Source of the DNA: Alphaproteobacteria bacterium
Lineage (GTDB): Bacteria > Pseudomonadota > Alphaproteobacteria > Rhizobiales > Beijerinckiaceae
NCBI GenBank assembly: GCA_016870035.1
Contig: VGCJ01000001.1
Coordinates: forward strand, 41,148-105,147
Direction of reading: 5' to 3'
Length of the DNA stretch: 64,000 nucleotides
Shown: positions 25,891 through 34,971 of the stretch, in pieces
How the letters are laid out: the number at the start of each line of letters is the position of its first letter
Position numbering within the stretch: position 1 is the stretch's first letter
Made by a program: the position numbers and the translations under genes
The notes under the pieces: generated by a model
The model's input: the letters and a program-made list of their open reading frames with translations, nothing else
Database searches by the model: none
Told to the model about the DNA's origin: nothing

Positions 25891-27176
25891 CAAGCGCGTC
25901 CTCAATCAAAGGCTGGTGCCCGGGCGCGCTGCGTCCGATGGAAAGCGGCGATGGCTTAGTTGTGCGCTTGCGTGTAACGGGCGGTGTCCTCTCTTTGAAA
26001 CAGGCGCATGCAATCGCTAAAGCATCGACTGATTATGGCAATGGCGTGATGGATCTTTCCGCACGCGCAAATTTACAAGTGCGTGGTGTGACGCAGGAGA
26101 CATGGTCTAAGCTCATTGATGAACTTTCACAGTACGACTTGATTGACGCGAATGAAGACGCTGAATCCGTCCGCAATGTGATGACCTCCCCGCTTTCAGG
26201 CATAGATTCCACCGCCCTCATCAATATCACGCCTCACGTGAAAGCGCTTGAAGATCACCTCAAAAGCACAAAATCGCTTCATCGCCTGCCGGCGAAATTC
26301 GGCTTTCTGATTGATGATGGCGGCGCCTTTTCTCTTCGGGGCATCGCAACGGATATCGCCTTTGAAGCGACAACAAACAACAGCAGCGTCGCTTTTGCCG
26401 TCCGCCTTGCTGACGAGGAAGAGATTGCTCTCATTCGCCCCGAAGATCTCGTCAAAACCGCTGACGCGCTCGCTCACTCTTTTATCAATGCGCGGCAAGG
26501 GCATGATGATCAAATCCGCCGCATGAAACATCTCGTCGAGCGGGAAGGCGCACGAAAACTATTCTCTGTAATAGGGCTTGAAACATTCAGTGTAAGTCAC
26601 GCACCAATCGACAAGAGAGACGCTAGGCAAAGCCCCATCGGGTTTCACCGCTTCAGGGCTTTTGGTTGCCTTGGTCTCGCAGCACCTTTCGGTCGGTGGA
26701 ATGCGAAGGTCTTATCGGATCTCACTCACTTTGCCGAAAGACACAATATCCGCTCTTTGCGTCTCACCCCTTGGCGCGCTTTGTTGTTGCCCGATATCTC
26801 CGAAGAAGCGGCTGAAGAAGCACTTTCTCTCTTCAATGATGTGTTGATCACAAATCCGCACGATCCGCGTCTTTTCATTGCCGCCTGTTCCGGAAAGCCC
26901 GCTTGCCTTCATGCAAGTGTGAAAACGCAAGAGGATGCGCTCGCTTTCTCAAAACTCTTCACCAAGATACCGCAAAGCGGAATAGATCTCCATGTGTCAG
27001 GGTGCGAAAAAGCATGCGCGCGTCCGCGCTCAAGCAAGGTGACGCTTGTCGGACGCGAGGGGCGTTATGATCTGATCCTCAAGGGCAAAGCGAGTGACAC
27101 GCCGATCAAGCGCGGACTTGATCCGATGCACGCCGCATCCTTTCTAAAAGATATGCTCGAAGGCGAGTTTGCGTGA
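25887..27176 (+). CDS. cobG: Precorrin-3B synthase
   Basis: CobG is an oxygen-dependent monooxygenase that prepares precorrin-3A for ring contraction, the signature enzyme of the aerobic pathway. The 429-residue product resembles nitrite/sulphite reductases: GWCPGALRPMESGDGLVVRLR at the N-terminus, DLSARANLQVRGVTQE, and NVMTSPLSGID. The four 4Fe-4S/siroheme-type cysteines are in AACSGKPAC and HVSGCEKACARP. Start and stop both overlap neighbouring genes (cobN, cobH). Its presence shows the pathway is of the oxygen-requiring kind. Confidence 0.93.
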   Translation: MTSASSIKGWCPGALRPMESGDGLVVRLRVTGGVLSLKQAHAIAKASTDYGNGVMDLSARANLQVRGVTQETWSKLIDELSQYDLIDANEDAESVRNVMTSPLSGIDSTALINITPHVKALEDHLKSTKSLHRLPAKFGFLIDDGGAFSLRGIATDIAFEATTNNSSVAFAVRLADEEEIALIRPEDLVKTADALAHSFINARQGHDDQIRRMKHLVEREGARKLFSVIGLETFSVSHAPIDKRDARQSPIGFHRFRAFGCLGLAAPFGRWNAKVLSDLTHFAERHNIRSLRLTPWRALLLPDISEEAAEEALSLFNDVLITNPHDPRLFIAACSGKPACLHASVKTQEDALAFSKLFTKIPQSGIDLHVSGCEKACARPRSSKVTLVGREGRYDLILKGKASDTPIKRGLDPMHAASFLKDMLEGEFA

Positions 27177-27805
27177 GTGTGCGTTACGATTATATCCGCG
27201 ATGGTGCGGCGATTTATGATAAGAGCTTCGCGATCATTCGCGCGGAGAGTGATCTGAAGCGCTTCACGGCGGAAGAAGAAAAAGTAGCCGTCCGCATCAT
27301 CCATTCATGCGGCATTGTTGAAGCGGCCGCCGATATCTTCTTCTCGCCAGGTGCGGCAAAATCGGGCCGCGAGGCATTGCTCAAAAGGGCGCCCATTCTA
27401 TGCGACGCAAAAATGGTGGCGAATGGAATCACACGCTCACGTTTGCCTGCGGATAATCAAGTGATCTGTACGCTTGATGATCGTTCCGTGCCCGCGCTTG
27501 CAAAAGATTTGAACACTACACGCACCGCTGCGGCTATGGAACTCTGGCGCCCTTATCTTAAAGGCGCCATTGTTGCGATCGGCAATGCACCGACGGCCTT
27601 GTTTCGCCTTCTTGAAATGATTGATGACGGCGCGCCGCTGCCTGCGTGCATTGTCGGCATGCCCGTGGGCTTTGTTGGTGCAGCAGAATCAAAAGACGCT
27701 TTGATGGCGCATAACAAAGCGCCATGGATCATCGTGAAAGGTCGCAAGGGCGGCAGCGCAATGACGGTCGGTGCGGTCAATGCTTTGGCGAGTGACAAAG
27801 AATGA
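27173..27805 (+). CDS. cobH: Precorrin-8X methylmutase
   Basis: CobH moves the C11 methyl group to C12, yielding hydrogenobyrinic acid. The 210-residue product, with a GTG start, begins MSVRYDYIRDGAAIYDKSFA. It carries the catalytic histidine in RIIHSCGIVEAA, then LCDAKMVANGITRSRLPADN, AIGNAPTALFRLLEM and GMPVGFVGAAESKDAL. It is translationally coupled at both ends (ATGA-type overlaps with cobG and cobI). Confidence 0.95.
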   Translation: MSVRYDYIRDGAAIYDKSFAIIRAESDLKRFTAEEEKVAVRIIHSCGIVEAAADIFFSPGAAKSGREALLKRAPILCDAKMVANGITRSRLPADNQVICTLDDRSVPALAKDLNTTRTAAAMELWRPYLKGAIVAIGNAPTALFRLLEMIDDGAPLPACIVGMPVGFVGAAESKDALMAHNKAPWIIVKGRKGGSAMTVGAVNALASDKE

Positions 27806-28545
27806 ACGCGCTTCATAAAAAAGGACGTCTCTATGGCGTCGGTTTAGGGCCAGGTGATCCAGAGTTGATCACGTTGAAAGCGTTAAACGCAATCAAATCT
27901 TCACCCGTCATCGCTTGGTTTGCCAAAGCGGGGCGCAAAGGTCACGCGCGCAGCATTGTTGCACCCTATATGCCGCAAGGCATCATTGAAGTGCCGCTTT
28001 ATTATCCGGTAACAACCGAAATTCCCTTTGATCATCCCGATTATAATGACGCGCTTGCAAAATTTTATGATGAGAGCGCCGCATATCTTACGACCCATCT
28101 TGATCAAGGTCGTGATGTCGCACTTTTATGCGAAGGCGATCCGTTGTTTTATGGTTCCTTCATGCATCCCTATATAAGGCTAAAAGATCGCTATGACGTA
28201 ACAATATGTCCGGGCGTTACGGGTATGTCGGGATGTTGGACCGCAACCGGCATTCCCATGACATGGGGCGATGATGTATTAAGCGTATTACCTGGCACTT
28301 TACCGCGTGAAGAATTGGCGCACCGTCTTGAAAACGCTGACGCTGCTGTGATCATGAAGATCGGTAAGAATTTTCAAAAGATCCGCGACGTGTTTGATGA
28401 ATTGAAGTTGACAGATCGTGCTTTCTATATTGAACGCGGCACAATGGAAAATCAACGTGTGATGCCGCTTGCCTCTATGATCAATGACGCTGCACCTTAT
28501 TTTTCAATCATCGTGATGCCCGGCAACGGGAGACGCCCGCAATGA
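27802..28545 (+). CDS. cobI: Precorrin-2 C20-methyltransferase
   Basis: CobI methylates precorrin-2 at C20 using S-adenosylmethionine to give precorrin-3A. The 247-residue product has the tetrapyrrole methylase start LYGVGLGPGDPELITLKA, ALLCEGDPLFYGSFMH and the SAM-site CPGVTGMSGCWTATGIPMTWGDD. It overlaps cobH and cobJ by four bases each and so belongs to the riboswitch-led operon. Confidence 0.95.
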   Translation: MNALHKKGRLYGVGLGPGDPELITLKALNAIKSSPVIAWFAKAGRKGHARSIVAPYMPQGIIEVPLYYPVTTEIPFDHPDYNDALAKFYDESAAYLTTHLDQGRDVALLCEGDPLFYGSFMHPYIRLKDRYDVTICPGVTGMSGCWTATGIPMTWGDDVLSVLPGTLPREELAHRLENADAAVIMKIGKNFQKIRDVFDELKLTDRAFYIERGTMENQRVMPLASMINDAAPYFSIIVMPGNGRRPQ

Positions 28546-29318
28546 ACACTTCACATAAGAAGGGCTCGATACGCGTCATCGGGCTCGGGCCGGGTGATCA
28601 TCGCTTTATAACTTATGATGCCGAGGCGGCACTTGCCGATGCAACCGATGTGATTGGCTATATTCCCTATGTCGAACGTATTCCGTCGCGCGTAGGTCTA
28701 ACCAAACACGCCACAGATAATCGCGTCGAACTTGATCGTGCGCGTCACGCTCTTGAACTCGCGCATCATGGCAAAGTAGTAGCAATTGTCTCGGGTGGCG
28801 ATCCGGGCGTATTTGCGATGGCGGCCGCACTCTTTGAAGCCCTTGATCACGGAACGCCTGAAGATCATTCTATTTTGATCAGCATTCATCCCGGTATCTC
28901 GGCGATGAATGCCGCTGCCGCAAAGCTTGGCGCGCCTTTAGGCCATGATTTTTGCGCCATCTCGCTCTCAGACAATTTGAAATCCTGGGATGTGATTGCG
29001 AAACGCTTAAAGGCTGCGGCCGAAGGTGACTTTGTCATCGCGCTTTATAATCCCGCTTCAAAAGTGCGACCGCATAGCATCTATGATGCGTTTGAAGTGT
29101 TCCGGTCCATAAAAGCGCCCTCTACGCCCGTGGCCTTCGTGCGCGCTGTCGGTCGTCACGACGAAAAAATCACACTCACAACGCTGGCTGAGGCCGATCC
29201 TTCAATCGTCGATATGGCCACCTTGGTGATTATCGGATCAAGCAAAACGCGCTTTATCAAAAAGCCCGATGGTACAAACTGGCTCTACACGCCGCGTCAT
29301 TATGGAACGCGGCCATGA
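28542..29318 (+). CDS. cobJ: Precorrin-3B C17-methyltransferase
   Basis: CobJ methylates C17 and contracts the ring, forming precorrin-4. The 258-residue product has VIGLGPGDHRFITYDAE, IGYIPYVERIP, VAIVSGGDPGVFAMAAALFEAL, HPGISAMNAAAAKLGAPLGHDF and FVIALYNPASKVRP. It is the last sense-strand gene before the antisense cobK, and the two overlap by 19 bases at their 3' ends. Confidence 0.95.
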   Translation: MNTSHKKGSIRVIGLGPGDHRFITYDAEAALADATDVIGYIPYVERIPSRVGLTKHATDNRVELDRARHALELAHHGKVVAIVSGGDPGVFAMAAALFEALDHGTPEDHSILISIHPGISAMNAAAAKLGAPLGHDFCAISLSDNLKSWDVIAKRLKAAAEGDFVIALYNPASKVRPHSIYDAFEVFRSIKAPSTPVAFVRAVGRHDEKITLTTLAEADPSIVDMATLVIIGSSKTRFIKKPDGTNWLYTPRHYGTRP

Positions 29319-30052
29319 GTTCCAACAAAGGCAAGCGCGTTTTGAAGATCATAAGTCACCCGACTTTCAGGCAGAGGCGGCCGTTCGATCATAAGCACCG
29401 GAATCTGCAACGCGCGCGCCGCTTGAAGCTTCGCATCCGTTTGTTGGCCACCGCTGTTCTTGGTGACAAGAATGTCAATGCGCTCTTTGTGCATCAACCG
29501 CGTTTCCTCATCAATGGTGAAAGGCCCGCGCACGAGAATAAGCGTGGTGTTACACGGCATCTCGCTTTCATCCGGCTTATCAATGCTGCGAACAAGATAA
29601 AAATGTTGTTCCGCTTGCCGAAATGCGCTGAGAGACAAACGCCCGACAGTCAAAAACACGCGCTTGGACTCCTCTCCCAAAGCCTTAACCGCCGCATCAA
29701 CATGGTCAACGCGTTGCCATTGATCCCCTTCTACACAATCCCACGCGGGCCGCGTGAAAACGAGACGCGGAATCTGAAGAATCGCGCACGCTTGAGCCGC
29801 ATGCTGCGTCATCTGCGCAGCGAAAGGATGCGTCGCATCAATCACGCCGCTGATGGATTGCGATTTGAGATAGTCAATCAAACCATCAACACCGCCAAAA
29901 CCACCGATGCGATGCGGTATCGGCGGACGCACCGGCGTTTCGGTGCGGCCAGCGAGAGACAGCACAACATCAAGATCAGAGCGTTGCGTGAGCGCACGCG
30001 CCAAAGCGCTCGCTTCTGTCGTGCCGCCCAAAATCAAAACGCGCTTGCGCAT
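29300..30052 (-). CDS. cobK: Precorrin-6A reductase
   Basis: CobK reduces precorrin-6A to precorrin-6B with NADPH. From the ATG at 30052 the product is 250 residues: MRKRVLILGGTTEASALARAL, GVIDATHPFAAQMTQHAAQA, RLVFTRPAWDC, RVFLTVGRLSLSAF, LVRGPFTIDEETRLM, DILVTKNSGGQQTDAKLQAAR. It is transcribed against the surrounding cob genes. Its 3' end overlaps cobJ and its 5' end lies about 35 bases from the cobL start. It thus splits the sense operon, and cobL-cobE-cobM must be reached by readthrough or by a promoter within cobK. Confidence 0.95.
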   Translation of the reverse strand: MRKRVLILGGTTEASALARALTQRSDLDVVLSLAGRTETPVRPPIPHRIGGFGGVDGLIDYLKSQSISGVIDATHPFAAQMTQHAAQACAILQIPRLVFTRPAWDCVEGDQWQRVDHVDAAVKALGEESKRVFLTVGRLSLSAFRQAEQHFYLVRSIDKPDESEMPCNTTLILVRGPFTIDEETRLMHKERIDILVTKNSGGQQTDAKLQAARALQIPVLMIERPPLPESRVTYDLQNALAFVGTHGRVP

Positions 30053-30087
30053 AGAAACATCACACCGGTTCACAAAAGGGTATCGTT

Positions 30088-31311
30088 ATGACGGCACCCT
30101 GGCTCACGTTTATCGGCATTGGCGAAGATGGTCGAGAGGGTTTATCGCCGCTCGCGCAACGCTTGATTGATCAAGCACCCTTTATCGTGGGTGGTGTTAG
30201 GCATTTATCGCTCATCGGTCCCGTCAAAGGCGAAGCGAAGTCGTGGCCGCATCCGTTTGAAGACGGCATCAAAGAAATTCTTTCACGGCGGGGTAAAGAC
30301 ACACTTGTCATCGCATCGGGCGATCCGTTTCTCTATGGCGTTGGCGCGACACTGTCACATCATATCCCGGCGGGCGAAATCTTTGTTGTTCCCGCTCCTT
30401 CCGCGTTCAGTCTCATGGCCGCGCGCTTGGGTTGGGCCTTGCAGGAATGCGCGCAACTCACTTTGCATGGCCGCCCACTTGAGAAAATCATTCCGCATCT
30501 TCACCCTCATGCACGGCTTCTTGCTTTGTCATGGGATGGCACGACGCCGCATAAGCTCGCGAGCCTTCTTGTTGAGCGCGGCATGGGTGAAAGCGTCATT
30601 CATATTGGCGAAGCGCTCGGTGGCCCGCGTGCAAAACTTTCTCGTATCGTCGCGAAGGTGTTGCATGACTCACAGCAAGACTTTAATCCGCTCAATACAA
30701 TCGGTGTTGAGATAGTTACGGGGCGTCAAGCCCGCATCATACCGCTCGCTACTGGCCTTGAAGACTCTTGGTTTGAGCATGACAATCAAATCACTAAAAG
30801 AGAAATCCGCGCGATCACGCTTTCATCCTTAACGCCGCATCAAGGTGCGCTTTTGTGGGATATTGGCGCGGGTTCGGGTTCGGTTTCAATTGAATGGATG
30901 CTTCGTCATCCGTCTAATCGTGCAATCGCGATCGAAGTGCGGCCTGATCGTGCCGCGCGCATCACGCGAAACGCCCTCGCTTTTGGTCTTACCGAATTGA
31001 TGGTGATTGAAGATGAAGCGCCTGATGCGTTGAAAGACCGCCCACAACCCGATGCCATATTTATCGGCGGTGGTGGCACTGATCCCCGCGTGATTGATGA
31101 TGCGCTTGCTGCGTTGAAACCCGGTGGTCATCTGGTCGTGAACGCAGTCACCATTGAAACGCAAGCTGATCTCATGCAGCGTCATGTTTCACTTGGCGGT
31201 ACCCTAATTAAAATTGATATCGCTAGGGCGGTTCCTGTGGGGCCCTTTCATGGCTGGCGCGCGTCGATGCCCGTCATTCAATGGACCTTCGTTAAGGAGC
31301 ATGCTTCATGA
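30088..31311 (+). CDS. cobL: Precorrin-6Y C5,15-methyltransferase (decarboxylating)
   Basis: CobL methylates C5 and C15 and removes a carboxyl group, giving precorrin-8X for CobH. The 407-residue product is the usual fusion of two domains. The N-terminal CbiE-like methylase has TFIGIGEDGREGLSP, VIASGDPFLYGVGATL and PAPSAFSLMAARLGWALQ. The C-terminal CbiT-like methylase has LLWDIGAGSGSVSIEWMLRHP, IEVRPDRAARITRNAL and AIFIGGGGTDPRVID. It overlaps cobE by four bases. Confidence 0.95.
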   Translation: MTAPWLTFIGIGEDGREGLSPLAQRLIDQAPFIVGGVRHLSLIGPVKGEAKSWPHPFEDGIKEILSRRGKDTLVIASGDPFLYGVGATLSHHIPAGEIFVVPAPSAFSLMAARLGWALQECAQLTLHGRPLEKIIPHLHPHARLLALSWDGTTPHKLASLLVERGMGESVIHIGEALGGPRAKLSRIVAKVLHDSQQDFNPLNTIGVEIVTGRQARIIPLATGLEDSWFEHDNQITKREIRAITLSSLTPHQGALLWDIGAGSGSVSIEWMLRHPSNRAIAIEVRPDRAARITRNALAFGLTELMVIEDEAPDALKDRPQPDAIFIGGGGTDPRVIDDALAALKPGGHLVVNAVTIETQADLMQRHVSLGGTLIKIDIARAVPVGPFHGWRASMPVIQWTFVKEHAS

Positions 31312-31691
31312 TGGCGATTGGCATTGGCTGCAAAACGGGCACAAAGGCGGAAGCGATCATCGCGCTTGTTGAAACGGCGCTTGCGCGCGTTGAACGCGAC
31401 AAAATTTCTGGCCTCTTCACCATTGCGGAAAAAGCAAATGAGGCGGGGCTTCATGAAGCGGCGGCGCGTTTGTCTTTAGCATTGATGTTCTTGCCGGAAA
31501 CATCAGTGAAAAATGTCGCCTGCAGAACCGAGACAAGGTCGGAACGAGTTGTGCAACTCTTCGGCGTCCCGTCTGTGGCTGAAACGGCGGCGCTCGCAGG
31601 AGCCGGGGATGGTGCTACGCTCATTTTACCACGCATCAGCGAAGGCGGTGTCACCTGCGCCATCGCACAATCAGGAGGACATTCCTCATGA
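31308..31691 (+). CDS. cobE: Cobalamin biosynthesis protein CobE (CbiG C-terminal-like)
   Basis: The 127-residue product begins [25 protein letters not shown] and continues with [20 protein letters not shown]. This corresponds to the C-terminal domain of CbiG, found as the free protein CobE in aerobic cobalamin clusters. The exact reaction of CobE is not settled. It may assist handling of ring-contracted intermediates. It is coupled to cobL upstream and cobM downstream by four-base overlaps. Confidence 0.85.
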   Translation: MMAIGIGCKTGTKAEAIIALVETALARVERDKISGLFTIAEKANEAGLHEAAARLSLALMFLPETSVKNVACRTETRSERVVQLFGVPSVAETAALAGAGDGATLILPRISEGGVTCAIAQSGGHSS

Positions 31692-32461
31692 AAGTACATT
31701 TTATCGGCGCAGGTCCCGGTGCACCCGATTTGATCACGCTGCGCGGACGCGATCTCATCGCGCGTTCACCCATTTGTCTTTATGCAGGCTCGCTCATGCC
31801 AAAGGAAATTTTAAGCTATTGCCCAAAAGAAGCGCGTATCATCAACACCGCCGCTTTGTCGCTGGAAGATATTGGAGCGGAATTCAAACGCGCGAAGGAA
31901 GAAAATCATAATGTCGCGCGGCTTCACTCGGGTGATTTATCCGTGTGGAGCGCGATGGGTGAACAGCTTGATCTTTTGAAAATGCTTGGCATCGAATACA
32001 CGATCACACCGGGTATTCCAAGTTTTGCAGCAGCGGCTGCTTCACTCTCTGTCGAACTCACGCGGCCTGAAGTGGTGCAATCAATCGTGCTCACACGCAC
32101 ACCCGGGCGCGCCTCCTCCATGCCTGAACGTGAGACGCTCGACGCTTTTGCAAAAACAGGTGCCGTGCTCGCCATTCATCTTTCAATTCACGCGCTCGAC
32201 AATGTGATTGAAACACTCATACCGCATTATGGCGATGACTGCCCCGTGGCGATTGTCTATCGCGCGAGCTGGCCTGATGAGATGATCATTCGCGGAACAT
32301 TGCGCACCATCACGGCGCAATTCTTGGAACATCCTGTTGAACGCACTGCGCTCATTCTTGTTGGGCACTCGCTTGGAGACGGCGCTTTCAAGAACAGCGC
32401 TCTTTATGATGCCGACTATCAACGCCGCTTTCGCACACCGGGCTGGCGGGGAACAGAGTGA
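31688..32461 (+). CDS. cobM: Precorrin-4 C11-methyltransferase
   Basis: CobM methylates precorrin-4 at C11 to give precorrin-5. The 257-residue product has [82 protein letters not shown] and [14 protein letters not shown]. It ends 14 bases from the convergent cbiD stop. Confidence 0.96.
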   Translation: MKVHFIGAGPGAPDLITLRGRDLIARSPICLYAGSLMPKEILSYCPKEARIINTAALSLEDIGAEFKRAKEENHNVARLHSGDLSVWSAMGEQLDLLKMLGIEYTITPGIPSFAAAAASLSVELTRPEVVQSIVLTRTPGRASSMPERETLDAFAKTGAVLAIHLSIHALDNVIETLIPHYGDDCPVAIVYRASWPDEMIIRGTLRTITAQFLEHPVERTALILVGHSLGDGAFKNSALYDADYQRRFRTPGWRGTE

Positions 32462-32475
32462 TGCGCGCGATGATG

Positions 32476-33588
32476 TCACACCGCTTTTGGTTTAGTGCGC
32501 GCAACGACCTGTCCCGCGCGATCAACAATCACGACATCAAGCAAGCATGTCGAACCGGTGAGCGCTTTTGCCGCCGTCTTCCAGGCATCTTCCGCAATCA
32601 AAGCGCCAATATCAATGCCACGCGCTTCGCAATTGGTGAGAACTTCATTCGCCGTATTGGCGTGTTTCACACTCTCGACAAAAGCCATGTCACCGCCCGC
32701 TTCACGCACGCGCTCGGAAAGATAATTCAAATCGACTTCACCGCGACGCGAATGCAAATCAAGCAGACCTTGACCAAGTTTCGTCATTTTCGCAAAGCCT
32801 CCCCCCACCGTGATCTTTTGCACGGGATGCGCTTTCAGATATTTCAACATGCCGCCCGCGAAATCACCCATATCGATGAGGGCGACATCAGGCAGCGTGT
32901 GAAATTTTTGAATCGCTTTTTCGGACGTGTGGCCGGTCGCGCCCGCAACATGCGTGATGCCTTCAGCGCGCGCGACATCAATGCCACGATGAATGGAGGC
33001 AATCCACGCCGCGCAGGAGAAGGGAATAACAACACCGGTCGTTCCCAAAATAGACAAGCCACCAACAATCCCCAAACGCGGATTGAGTGTTTGCGCGGCA
33101 AGTACTTCGCCATTCGGAATCGAAATTTCAATCTCGACATCGCGCGGACCGGAGAGTTCACGCGCGGCTTCATCAATCGCGATGCGCATCATCTCGCGCG
33201 GCACAGGATTGATCGCGGGTTCACCGGGCGGAATGACAAGGCCAGGCTTTGTCACCATGCCGACACCCTGACCCGCTTTGAACGTGACGCCCGTTCCACG
33301 CGCATCGCGTCGCACCGTCGCGATGATCAAAGCCCCATGTGTAACATCGGGATCATCGCCCGCATCTTTGATTACAGAAGCACGCGCGAAACCCTCGCCC
33401 GTTTCACTTTGCGCAATCGCGAAGACGGGACGCGTGCCATTCGGCAAAAGCACATCGACGCTTGCAGGCATATCGCCTGTAATAAGCGCGGTGTAAGCGG
33501 CGCGCGCGGCAGCGGTCGCGCAGGTGCCCGTCGTCCAACCGCGCCGCAAAGATGGCGCATCGGTAATGGTGGAATCGTCTTCGTTCAT
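32476..33588 (-). CDS. cbiD: CbiD-type precorrin-5 C1-methyltransferase
   Basis: The 370-residue product is a clear CbiD: LRRGWTTGTCATAAARAAY near the N-terminus, DDPDVTHGALI, AGQGVGMVTKPGL, INPVPREMM, ISIPNGEVLAAQTLNPRLGI, GGLSILGTTGVVIPFS and TVGGGFAKMTKLGQGLLDLHS. CbiD is the C1-methylase of the anaerobic (early cobalt) route. The aerobic route normally uses CobF, which also deacylates. No CobF is present in this cluster, so CbiD probably supplies the C1 methylation within an otherwise aerobic set, as known for some other alphaproteobacteria. It is transcribed against its neighbours, 53 bases from divergent cobB. Confidence 0.94.
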   Translation of the reverse strand: MNEDDSTITDAPSLRRGWTTGTCATAAARAAYTALITGDMPASVDVLLPNGTRPVFAIAQSETGEGFARASVIKDAGDDPDVTHGALIIATVRRDARGTGVTFKAGQGVGMVTKPGLVIPPGEPAINPVPREMMRIAIDEAARELSGPRDVEIEISIPNGEVLAAQTLNPRLGIVGGLSILGTTGVVIPFSCAAWIASIHRGIDVARAEGITHVAGATGHTSEKAIQKFHTLPDVALIDMGDFAGGMLKYLKAHPVQKITVGGGFAKMTKLGQGLLDLHSRRGEVDLNYLSERVREAGGDMAFVESVKHANTANEVLTNCEARGIDIGALIAEDAWKTAAKALTGSTCLLDVVIVDRAGQVVARTKPKAV

Positions 33589-33641
33589 CGCTGTGCTTCC
33601 TACCGGATGATCGACCTTAAACGCAAATCGGGATCCAAATC

Positions 33642-34964
33642 ATGATCGCTCCTGGTCTAGTGATTGCCGCGCCGCGTTCATCGTCGGGAAAAACTACGAT
33701 CACGCTCGGCCTTTTGCGCGCCTTTCATCGCAAAGGCGTTGCGGTGCGCGGGCTTAAATGTGGGCCTGATTATATTGATCCCGCTTTTCATGCCGCCGCC
33801 TGTGGCAAACCGAGCCTCAATCTCGATGCGTGGGCCATGAGTCCAGACCTGATGGCGTCGCTCGCATTTGATGCCGCGCAAGAGGCCGAGCTCACTTTAT
33901 GCGAAGGCTTGATGGGACTCTTTGACGGCGTGCCCGCCGAACAAAGTCGCAGCGGTTCCAGCGCCGATGTTGCAGCAGCCACTGGTTGGCCTGTTGTTTT
34001 GGTGATTGATGTGAGCGGGCAATCGCAATCGGCAGGCGCTGTGGCGCTTGGCTGCGCGACCTTTGATCCGCGCATCAAAATTGCGGGTGTGATCCTCAAC
34101 AAAGTGGGCAGCGAACGTCATCGCTATCTCATCAGTCTTGCGATGGAGAAAGCGGGCCTCAAAATTTTAGGCAGCGTGCCGCGCGATGCTTCGGCCACGA
34201 TTCCCGAACGCCATTTGGGTCTTGTGCAAGCGGAGGAAACGAAAGAGCTTGATCGCATTCTCGATCACATGGCGGATATTGTTGAAAACCATATTGATCT
34301 TGAGGCGGTACGCGAAGCTGCGAAATTACCAACGCTTCAAAGTTCAACGCATATTCACGCGATCAAACCGCCCGGTCAACGTATTGCGCTCTCGCGTGAT
34401 GCCGCTTTCTCTTTCATCTATTCGCATCATCTTGCAGCATGGCGCAAGGCGGGTGCAGAGATTCTCCCTTTCTCGCCTTTGAACAATGAAGCGCCTGATG
34501 AAACCTGCGATGTGTGTTGGTTGCCCGGTGGTTATCCGGAATTGCACGCTCGCATGCTTTCTCACGCGCAGGAATTTTTGAACGGCCTTCGTCGTTTTGC
34601 TGAAAATAAGCCCGTTCATGGCGAATGCGGCGGCTATATGGTTCTTGGCCAAACACTCACCGATGCCGAAGGCCATGAATGGCCCATGGCCAATCTTTTA
34701 AGTGTGAAGACAAGTTTTGCCAAACGCAAAATGACGCTCGGCTATCGCGATGCAACGCTTCTCAACGATACGCCATTGGGAAAAAAAGGCGCGCATCTAC
34801 GCGGTCATGAATTTCATTACGCCACGATTATCGACCAAGGCTTCGATTTGCCCTTTGCAACCGTCATCGACGCCTATGGCGCTGATCCTAAACCTTCGGG
34901 CAGTCGTCGCGGTCATGTGACGGGAAGTTTTTTTCATGCCATTGCAGAAGCACCCAACGGATAG
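33642..34964 (+). CDS. cobB: Hydrogenobyrinic acid a,c-diamide synthase
   Basis: CobB amidates the a and c side chains before cobalt insertion by CobNST. The 440-residue product has VIAAPRSSSGKTTITLGLLRAF (P-loop), RGLKCGPDYIDPAFHAAA, LCEGLMGLFDG, the glutaminase region with VCWLPGGYPELHA and the nucleophile in VHGECGGYMVLGQ, and RGHEFHYAT. The ATG is at 33642. The NiCoT permease follows within eight bases, or overlaps it if an earlier start is used. Confidence 0.95.
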   Translation: MIAPGLVIAAPRSSSGKTTITLGLLRAFHRKGVAVRGLKCGPDYIDPAFHAAACGKPSLNLDAWAMSPDLMASLAFDAAQEAELTLCEGLMGLFDGVPAEQSRSGSSADVAAATGWPVVLVIDVSGQSQSAGAVALGCATFDPRIKIAGVILNKVGSERHRYLISLAMEKAGLKILGSVPRDASATIPERHLGLVQAEETKELDRILDHMADIVENHIDLEAVREAAKLPTLQSSTHIHAIKPPGQRIALSRDAAFSFIYSHHLAAWRKAGAEILPFSPLNNEAPDETCDVCWLPGGYPELHARMLSHAQEFLNGLRRFAENKPVHGECGGYMVLGQTLTDAEGHEWPMANLLSVKTSFAKRKMTLGYRDATLLNDTPLGKKGAHLRGHEFHYATIIDQGFDLPFATVIDAYGADPKPSGSRRGHVTGSFFHAIAEAPNG

Positions 34965-34971
34965 ACCAAGG

